Of a DNA stretch of 18,719 nucleotides, positions 8,239 to 14,028 are shown piece by piece. Both the position numbers and the translations under genes were made by a program. The stretch is from Chlorobiales bacterium (GTDB lineage Bacteria; Bacteroidota; Chlorobiia; Chlorobiales; Chlorobiaceae), in the NCBI GenBank assembly GCA_022360355.1, contig JAKSCY010000059.1:1-18719 (forward strand), in the 5' to 3' direction. The stretch's first letter is position 1; every line of letters starts with the position of its first letter. Under the pieces are notes generated by a model. That model did not search any database. It had not been told where the DNA came from and saw only the letters and a program-made list of their open reading frames with translations.

Positions 8239-9114
8239 CTATTGAAACAGTCCGGCTGCAGCCCTTTTAACACGTTCAAGGTCCTTGTCCGAAAAATCAG
8301 CCCGGACCTCCATCAGGAGTTCATCCACATATGCCGCAGGATCGGAAATTGCCGACTCCTTCATTTCTTCAAGGTGCGTCAGAATCCAGTGAATGGGAGC
8401 ATGACCGATGTGACGTTTCAGCACGTAAACCCCTTCCAGAGCCACCTCTCTTCGCATGGTCTTTGTAATACAGGATCCGTGAAGACGCGAAAGAGCCTGC
8501 ACCTCATCGACAAACCCGATACGGTTTTGGTGATACTTGAACGCACGAAGCCAATAATCGAAATCGAATGCCGTCCTGAGCGACTCATTAAAGTCCCCAA
8601 GCAGGATAGACATTGTGCGCCGGAAAAAAACCGTCGGCTGACAGATGAAACAGCCGTCAGAAAACCTGTCAAGAGGAGTATCAGGGGGAAGCGTCGGGTA
8701 GAGATTCAGCGCCTTTCCCGACACATCGATGTGCTGCCCGTGCCCATAAACCATCAACAGTTCCGGATCGTCAACCAGCGTCCGAACCGCACGCCCGATG
8801 GCACCGGGAGTATAAACATCGTCAGAATTCAACCACCCTACAATGCCGCCGCGCACTTTTGCAAGGGCGCGGTTCAGCGCACTGGCAGGACCGTTATCCT
8901 GCTCCGAAAACCATCGCAATCTGCCATCTTCTTTCTGCAACCCTTCCAGCAGGGTTACCGTACCGTCGGAGGAACCTCCGTCGGCGACAATCAGCTCAAG
9001 ATCGGTAAAGCTTTGCGAAAGAACACTTTCCACAGCAATCCCGATAAATTCCACCTGATTGAAGGAGGGCATCATCACTGAAACCTGTGGAGCGGAAGCA
9101 CTATCCATGATCAT
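8239..9114 (-). CDS. Family 2 glycosyltransferase (intact copy)
   Basis: A 291-residue GT-A fold glycosyltransferase. It opens with VSVMMPSFNQVEFI (11-24), then DGGSSDGT (45-52), the NGPASALNRAL stretch typical of this GT2 subgroup (74-84), and the metal/nucleotide-sugar motif NSDD (96-99). Conserved downstream motifs include CQPTVFFRR and FDFDYWLR. The family transfers a sugar from a nucleotide donor onto a glycan acceptor in the cytoplasm; donor and acceptor cannot be read here. Residues about 6-97 are duplicated almost exactly at 13714-13987, where the gene is truncated. The start is ATG at 9114, or the ATG at 9108 two codons later; no clear ribosome binding site. It lies 88 bp downstream of the AT-rich fusion gene. 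Confidence 0.92.
   Translation of the reverse strand: MIMDSASAPQVSVMMPSFNQVEFIGIAVESVLSQSFTDLELIVADGGSSDGTVTLLEGLQKEDGRLRWFSEQDNGPASALNRALAKVRGGIVGWLNSDDVYTPGAIGRAVRTLVDDPELLMVYGHGQHIDVSGKALNLYPTLPPDTPLDRFSDGCFICQPTVFFRRTMSILLGDFNESLRTAFDFDYWLRAFKYHQNRIGFVDEVQALSRLHGSCITKTMRREVALEGVYVLKRHIGHAPIHWILTHLEEMKESAISDPAAYVDELLMEVRADFSDKDLERVKRAAAGLFQ
8824..9097 (-). repeat. 274-bp direct repeat, copy A (inside the intact GT2 gene)
   Basis: It aligns without gaps to 13714-13987 (constant offset 4890). I count 10 mismatches, about 96% identity. It covers GT2 codons about 6 to 97. Both borders fall inside the coding region and flanking sequences are unrelated. The internal border has AGAATTC in both copies. 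The two copies are in the same orientation and bracket a segment of about 4.6 kb. Confidence 0.9.
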
Positions 9115-9202
9115 TTTTTAGCGCACCATCATACTGCATATCTACTCTTCTACTTCATTTTCATATATCTTTTCAAACCAAAGACCCTATAATGCCTTTG
9201 AC

Positions 9203-12088
9203 TCAAATAGCACAAATATCTTTCTCATACTTGAGAGCCTTCTCTTTTATTTGCTCATATTCTTTATACTTTTCACTGTGACGAGAGACAAAAGACCCGG
9301 CATCAAAATCACAAAAAAAATCGACAGACTCAATCTTATCTCTCAAATATTTCACAAAATTTTCTCTATCTTTATTCTTCATCGAATTCATTGCGCGTTT
9401 ATAGAGAACGATAAACATTGCCAAACATCCACTATAAAAGTCATCCTTAAACTTTTCATACTGACTCTGTTCAATCAAAAAACTCTTAATCATTGAAAAA
9501 GCAGTCATAACATCATCGATATGCTTGCAAGAAAAAACACCGGTTATTGACCCATCCCTTTGAAGCCAATAATAATAGCTTTGTGAGAGAGAACCTATTC
9601 TATTTGCATACCAAAAGAGTCTATATGTCACTGGTATATCCTCATGAAGAAAACCTTCTGGAAAACTAACATCATACTGAGAAAACAATTCTCTTCTATA
9701 TAATTTATTTGCAACTGAAGGGGTGAAATTAAAGGTTAAAGCATCAGAAAAAGCTTCGTTCTTTCCCAGCACACCTTCTTCAAATCTTTTTTCCCAAATA
9801 ACCCCACTATTCTTATCAATTCTTTTTAAACCAAAAACAACAATATCCAAATCATTTTGGCATGCATATTCATAAAGGGAAGCAAACGCATTGCAATCAA
9901 CATAATCATCCCCATCCAGAAAAAAAACATATTCCCCTGTAGCCTTTGCTAACCCTGTATTTCTAGCACCACCAAGACCTTTATTTTTTTGAGTATATAT
10001 TTCAATCCTATGATCCGATGCTGCATATTGCTCAGCAATTTCCAAGCCGGCATCGGTTGAACCATCATTAACAACAATAATCTCCAGGTCTTTTAATGTC
10101 TGATTAACAACAGAATCAATACATTTTTCAAGATATTTTTCAACATTATAAACGGGTATAATAACACTAACTATTGACGGTCTTTTAGACATTGAGTGAT
10201 CACAGCTTCGACACAAAACATTAACCGAATCATCATTAAGCGCTCCTCTAACTTTTTGATACTCTATATTTTCGAAAACAGAATAGTATTCTTCACGCAT
10301 AAGATTTCCGAAGACATGCCTAAGTCCATAATCTTGACAACACATAACCATATCACCATTTGGAAGCAATACATTCTGATTCAATTGATTACCTGAAGCT
10401 TCACATGAAATCCTTCCTTTTATCGATTTTTCTTTTACCTTTATCAAATCATTATTTTTCAGATTACCAGCACGATTCCGCATAGGAACTGGAGGATACT
10501 TTATACCTCTTTCATCCAATCTCTTAGCTATCTCTGGATGAATAGATCCATGATAACTGAAGTTTAATTTTTTCCTTCTCAGACCACCATCCAAAACTTG
10601 CTCGAACAATTCCAAATAACAATCATCGCATTTAATCTTTGTATTTTGATTTACATCTGGAACATGTAGACATAACCAATCAAATATTATACCTCTTAAT
10701 TTTTCGAGGTCCAAATAAGTCATACCCACAAGAGTAGTGAACAGCGTCACTTCATGACCTCTATTTGTAGCAAAAAGTATCATATCTGAGCATGATTTGT
10801 TCAGATATGGCTCGCTGAAACCTGAAAAGTCTATTCTTACTTTTCTAGGAATTTTTTCAAGCATTTCTTTAAAATCAACAAGACTCATTTGCTTGCTAGT
10901 ACTATTCCATTTATTGGTGATAGATATTTGCTTAGTATAATTCTTTGTCAAAAGGGATTGAGGGCATGCCTTACATGATATTGAACATCCAATATTTGTT
11001 GTAATTTCTAACGATCCATGCTGTGGAAAAAGAGACTCTTTATTAGCCTCATTCTCTATAAAAAAATCCGAATTTTTTCTAATATTTTTTTTTGTTCTAA
11101 AAAAAAGATTCTCATTCACCCGTACACCTTTTTTAACGACTTCCTCAAAGGTTCTGAACAAATTATTATAATAAGAAACAAAACCTGAATTTTCCTCATA
11201 TAAATCACAATAAGATTCCATAGCTCTCTCGTATTCGCCATTACGAAAATACTTATTCGCAATACTAATTGGAGTCTTATTTTCTAAAAGTAATGATATA
11301 TTTTTTTCACCTTTATTTTTATTTAAGAAAATCGAATCGTAATCTTTACGCATAAATACCTCAAGTGACCCCCCAATCGTTGCATTATAAACTCTTCTAC
11401 CGTCCCACTTAAAAACAAGATCTGCAAACTCATAGCTTTTCAAAACCTGGCTCAATTGAGGATCATGCCATTTTTTACCCTTTCCAAAATACTCTGGATG
11501 AAAATGATTCTCATCATCTTCAGTCGATGTAATATCAAATCCATTCACAATAGCAGATTCAGGTATCACATATGAAAAATCCACTCCTATAAGATAAACC
11601 TCAGAAAAACCCATATAATAAGCTATCTGAAGATTTGTATAAGTCACTGTTTGCCCACCATAAACTCTATCAGCAATATCAGCTGAAAATCTAGGTATTC
11701 GATAGTTAGGACTCTTCTTTTCATAAAAACCTCTATTATAAAGGAAGTAAAACGTGTTTTCTGAAGGACTGATTAATTTCCGATATATAGAAGGGAAAAA
11801 CTTATATTTCACATCATACTCTTCTATTGCCTCTTTGTTATCTCTCAGCACATGATTATCCTCAACCACATAATATGTTGGAACAAAACCTGTCTCTCGG
11901 GTCTTATAAAATATTTCATTTACACCAAAAGTGATTTCGCCTTTTAATTTTGACAAATCCGTCTTATTCAGCGACGGGCCATTTCCTATGATAAAACAGC
12001 GCTCTCTTGAGTGTATATTTTTAAACAAAGAAAGACGCTCGGCATCAAAAGGAATACTACGATCTTCCTCCAATTTCATGTAGTTCAT
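9203..12088 (-). CDS. Tri-modular fusion: MptE-like (DUF115) + radical SAM/SPASM-like + GT2 glycosyltransferase
   Basis: A 961-residue protein. Module 1 (about 28-255) is MptE/DUF115-like: FIIGNGPSLNKT (32-43), YLIGVDFSY, and DDENHFHPEYFGK..WHDP (191-210), closely matching the 14029-16416 protein. A short TPR-like stretch follows (about 272-310). Module 2 (about 358-632) looks like radical SAM: CSISCKAC gives C368, C372, C375, with FSGFSEPYLN, then C562, C583, C584, C626 and C629 as possible SPASM-type auxiliary cluster ligands. Module 3 (about 638-961) is GT2: SVIIPVYNVEKYL, NDGSTD (674-679), LDGDD (724-728). A protein able to carry out both radical chemistry and sugar transfer is an inference. 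The gene is far more AT-rich than its neighbours, suggesting acquisition. ATG at 12088 or 12079; no clear ribosome binding site. Confidence 0.88.
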   Translation of the reverse strand: MNYMKLEEDRSIPFDAERLSLFKNIHSRERCFIIGNGPSLNKTDLSKLKGEITFGVNEIFYKTRETGFVPTYYVVEDNHVLRDNKEAIEEYDVKYKFFPSIYRKLISPSENTFYFLYNRGFYEKKSPNYRIPRFSADIADRVYGGQTVTYTNLQIAYYMGFSEVYLIGVDFSYVIPESAIVNGFDITSTEDDENHFHPEYFGKGKKWHDPQLSQVLKSYEFADLVFKWDGRRVYNATIGGSLEVFMRKDYDSIFLNKNKGEKNISLLLENKTPISIANKYFRNGEYERAMESYCDLYEENSGFVSYYNNLFRTFEEVVKKGVRVNENLFFRTKKNIRKNSDFFIENEANKESLFPQHGSLEITTNIGCSISCKACPQSLLTKNYTKQISITNKWNSTSKQMSLVDFKEMLEKIPRKVRIDFSGFSEPYLNKSCSDMILFATNRGHEVTLFTTLVGMTYLDLEKLRGIIFDWLCLHVPDVNQNTKIKCDDCYLELFEQVLDGGLRRKKLNFSYHGSIHPEIAKRLDERGIKYPPVPMRNRAGNLKNNDLIKVKEKSIKGRISCEASGNQLNQNVLLPNGDMVMCCQDYGLRHVFGNLMREEYYSVFENIEYQKVRGALNDDSVNVLCRSCDHSMSKRPSIVSVIIPVYNVEKYLEKCIDSVVNQTLKDLEIIVVNDGSTDAGLEIAEQYAASDHRIEIYTQKNKGLGGARNTGLAKATGEYVFFLDGDDYVDCNAFASLYEYACQNDLDIVVFGLKRIDKNSGVIWEKRFEEGVLGKNEAFSDALTFNFTPSVANKLYRRELFSQYDVSFPEGFLHEDIPVTYRLFWYANRIGSLSQSYYYWLQRDGSITGVFSCKHIDDVMTAFSMIKSFLIEQSQYEKFKDDFYSGCLAMFIVLYKRAMNSMKNKDRENFVKYLRDKIESVDFFCDFDAGSFVSRHSEKYKEYEQIKEKALKYEKDICAI
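9203..12088. other. AT-rich island coinciding with the tri-modular fusion gene
   Basis: Sample 60-base lines inside it have 18% (11281-11340) and 35% (9841-9900) G+C, against 63% at 3901-3960 in the activase gene. The shift is visible along nearly the whole gene and stops close to both gene ends. This fits recent transfer from a low-GC donor. Confidence 0.7.
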
Positions 12089-12177
12089 TTGCGAAAATCT
12101 TTATTTATTTTAACAGGTAAGTCACTTTTTGACGCACATACGGATACCTATTAAAAGAGACCTTACAATATTCATCA

Positions 12178-12298
12178 TCATTCCGGATCATGAAGGCGGT
12201 CAGATACAAGCACCTTGCAGGAAGTTCATACCACTTTCGGCCATGGCAAGCGCCAAGAGTGCAACGTCTTCCGGCTGGCCGATGCGCTCTTGGGAGAG
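12178..12298 (-). pseudogene. C-terminal remnant of a short-chain dehydrogenase/reductase (SDR)
   Basis: On the minus strand, 12298 to 12200 reads 32 codons including RIGQPEDVALLALAMAE and NFLQGACI before a stop. RIGQPEDVA..., then a loop and a G.xI strand, is the near-C-terminal signature of SDR enzymes, where R-G-P-E-D-V-A precedes the last helix and the VDGG strand. A stop codon lies just upstream at 12299-12301. A +1 shift continues as VSDRLHDPE and a stop at 12178, like a damaged C-terminus. No Rossmann glycine motif or YxxxK site is present. I take it as a decayed fragment; a chance match is possible because the stretch is short. Confidence 0.45.
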
Positions 12299-12307
12299 TC
12301 AGGCTGA

Positions 12308-12359
12308 GATCAGCTTCGCAGCCCCGAGGATACTCTCATTGCCGCAAGACTCCATCTTA
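12308..12359 (-). repeat. Diverged short intergenic repeat, copy B
   Basis: This 52-bp segment is the partner of 8148-8196: 7 mismatches over 49 aligned bases and one 3-base insertion here. It begins about 34 bp downstream of the methyltransferase stop. Copy A sits at a similar distance after the intact GT2 stop. In the minus strand it reads KMESCGNESILGAAKLI in the same frame as the SDR remnant that follows. Confidence 0.5.
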
Positions 12360-12393
12360 ATATCGGAACAGTTTTTGGGGGGAAGTTCATCGA

Positions 12394-13668
12394 TCAGGAT
12401 GTTCCGGGAAATGCTTTTTCCTTGAGTTCACGGGAAGTCAGGTCCAGAGGTGTCGACTTGCCATGCTGGGCAAACCAGGCAACATGCTCGGATACCAGGT
12501 CAAAGCGAAGCATGTAATCATCCCGGGGCGGAAGGCGGAACACACCGTCAACGACAATCTCCTGCCCGGGCTGAACGGATGCAACATCAAGATTAAACCG
12601 GGCATAGTCCAGGTTCAGGACACCGCCGTCCCCGGTGAGCAACTGAATACCGAGCCGGACCTGACCAGAGCCGACTTTTTCAGTCAGCCATTGTCCAGTA
12701 CCGGTATTACACAAAACAACCTTGAAAGCCATGCCGGGAGTTCCTCCGGCCTTTTCAGCTTCCAGTGAAAGCATGCGTAACTTGCCTCCCAAACCCGCAA
12801 ATTGACGGCTGTCGGAACGTTCACTCCCTTTCCGGATATAAAAACACTGCGTGTCGGTCAACTGGTTCAGCAGGGTTTGCATCAGAACTTTCGCCCGTTT
12901 TCCACTGATGCCTTTGTTGCTCCAGCTCACAAACTCCTCAAAAGAGAGCCGTTGAGGCCGCTGGAACTGGACCAGCACCTCCGGGACCTCAAGACCTGCT
13001 GCGGAAACCATTTCACCGATCGAAGGCAGACTGACATCATTTTCAATCACCTTGTAACGAGCCATCTCCGTCTGGGCCCCAATTGTTCCGGAATGCCTGG
13101 GACCCGGTTCGAGAAAAGCAGCACGCCCGCCATCCCTGAGCACACGCGCAAACTCCTTCAAGGCAGACGCCTGGTCGCGAACATGATGAAATGCGTCGTA
13201 ACAAACAATTCGATCGACGCTTTCGTCGTCCACAGGAAGCCTTCGCCCGTCATACACATGGAATTCCACCCGCCCGTCGCTTTCCACCCGCCGCCTCGTC
13301 TTCAGACGTTCCGCCAGTTTAAGGGCGGAGGGAGCTACATCCAACCCGATTACATCGCAGCCCATCTGGGCTATACCAAGCGACAACCAGCCTGTTGCAC
13401 AGCCGAAGTCAAGCACCCGAGCCCCGCGAAACAAGTCCGCAGCCTGCAGAAGAGTCCCGAGATTCCTGATCAGCGTCGGCGATGCCGCCGGATCCGAAAA
13501 CGGTTTTTTACACTGAATGCTATCAGTTGTAATATGCGCAAAGTAAGCATTTGCGGCTTTGAGCAGCTCATGGTCGGACAACCGGTCGACCTGTCTCCTG
13601 ACATCGTTTTCCGGGGAACCTTGTCTGCTCGCTTTTTTAGGCGGTTTGACGAATTGTAATACCTTCAT
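12394..13668 (-). CDS. Class I SAM-dependent methyltransferase with C-terminal Ig-like (carbohydrate-binding-type) domain
   Basis: A 424-residue protein. After a basic N-terminal extension, a Methyltransf_11-type domain spans about 65-200. Motif I is VLDFGCATGWLS (85-96), the acidic end of strand 2 is GLD (108-110), and CYDAFHHVRD plus FARVLRDGGRAAFLEPG match motifs post-I to III. A linker of about 90 residues follows. The C-terminal region (about 305-412) looks like a beta-sandwich, with NTGTGQWL, VRLGIQLL, VQPGQEIVVDGVF, and MLRFDLVSEHVAWFAQHG. This domain pattern recurs in polysaccharide methyltransferases and glycosyltransferases and resembles Wzt C-terminal glycan-binding domains. Methylation of a glycan is likely but inferred. 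The ATG at 13668 has no strong ribosome binding site. It lies 54 bp after the truncated GT2. Confidence 0.88.
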   Translation of the reverse strand: MKVLQFVKPPKKASRQGSPENDVRRQVDRLSDHELLKAANAYFAHITTDSIQCKKPFSDPAASPTLIRNLGTLLQAADLFRGARVLDFGCATGWLSLGIAQMGCDVIGLDVAPSALKLAERLKTRRRVESDGRVEFHVYDGRRLPVDDESVDRIVCYDAFHHVRDQASALKEFARVLRDGGRAAFLEPGPRHSGTIGAQTEMARYKVIENDVSLPSIGEMVSAAGLEVPEVLVQFQRPQRLSFEEFVSWSNKGISGKRAKVLMQTLLNQLTDTQCFYIRKGSERSDSRQFAGLGGKLRMLSLEAEKAGGTPGMAFKVVLCNTGTGQWLTEKVGSGQVRLGIQLLTGDGGVLNLDYARFNLDVASVQPGQEIVVDGVFRLPPRDDYMLRFDLVSEHVAWFAQHGKSTPLDLTSRELKEKAFPGTS

Positions 13669-13713
13669 TTGTTATGTATCCCGGTTTACTTTTTCACAAT
13701 GACTCAACTCCTA

Positions 13714-13987
13714 AGAATTCAACTACCCTACAATGCCGCCGCGCACTTTTGCAAGGGCACGGTTCAGGGCACTGGCAGGACCGTTATCCTGCTCCGAAAA
13801 CCATCGCAATCTGCCATCTTCTTTCTGCAACCCTTCCAGCAGGGTCACCGTACCGTCGGAGGAACCTCCGTCGGCGACAATCAGCTCAAGATCGGTAAAG
13901 CTTTGCGAAAGAACACTTTCCACGGAAGCCCCGATAAATTCCACCTGATTGAAAGAGGGCATCATCACTGAAACCTGTGGAACGGAA
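13714..13987 (-). repeat. 274-bp direct repeat, copy B (truncated GT2)
   Basis: It is the gap-free partner of 8824-9097, about 96% identical. The similarity ends at AGAATTC (13714-13720), and at GGAA next to the third or fourth codon of the fragment at the other side. Four of the ten differences cluster at 13924-13929. Confidence 0.9.
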
Positions 13988-13998
13988 ATATTTGTCAT
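13723..13998 (-). pseudogene. Truncated GT2 glycosyltransferase (N-terminal 91 codons only)
   Basis: Starting at ATG 13998, the reading frame copies the first third of the intact GT2 (VSVMMPSFN, DGGSSDGT, NGPASALNRAL) and then stops at GGIVG. The intact gene continues with a Trp codon (TGG); here it is TAG at 13723-13725. After six more codons' worth of matching DNA the sequence diverges completely. The NSDD metal-binding motif and all acceptor-side sequence are lost, so the product cannot be a working transferase. It begins 31 bp after the stop of the MptE-FkbM fusion gene. A longer TTG start at 14025 is possible but lacks support. Confidence 0.85.
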
Positions 13999-14028
13999 AA
14001 CTGTTGTTGGGTCTCCAAAGGCCAACCG

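Larger units (their letters stand above)
12089..12393. other. 305-bp gap without an intact gene
   Basis: This is the longest gene-free stretch in the window. It holds the short-chain dehydrogenase remnant and copy B of the 49-52 bp repeat, described separately. The part next to the fusion gene (12089-12177) is AT-rich and could hold its promoter (a TAAAAT-like hexamer near 12100), but no good -35 is found at standard spacing. Confidence 0.5.

Noticed and set aside
8176..9081. Long open frame on the plus strand opposite the GT2 gene
   Set aside because: It is the antisense shadow of a gene with clear GT2 motifs; its translation shows no family features.
12129..12425. 98-codon plus-strand open frame across the gene-poor gap
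   Set aside because: The same DNA gives a better match (SDR-like) on the minus strand, and the plus frame has no recognisable motif or ribosome binding site.
8824..13987. Direct repeats as insertion sequence or integron ends
   Set aside because: The repeats are GT2 coding sequence without terminal inverted repeats, and no transposase or integrase is encoded between them.
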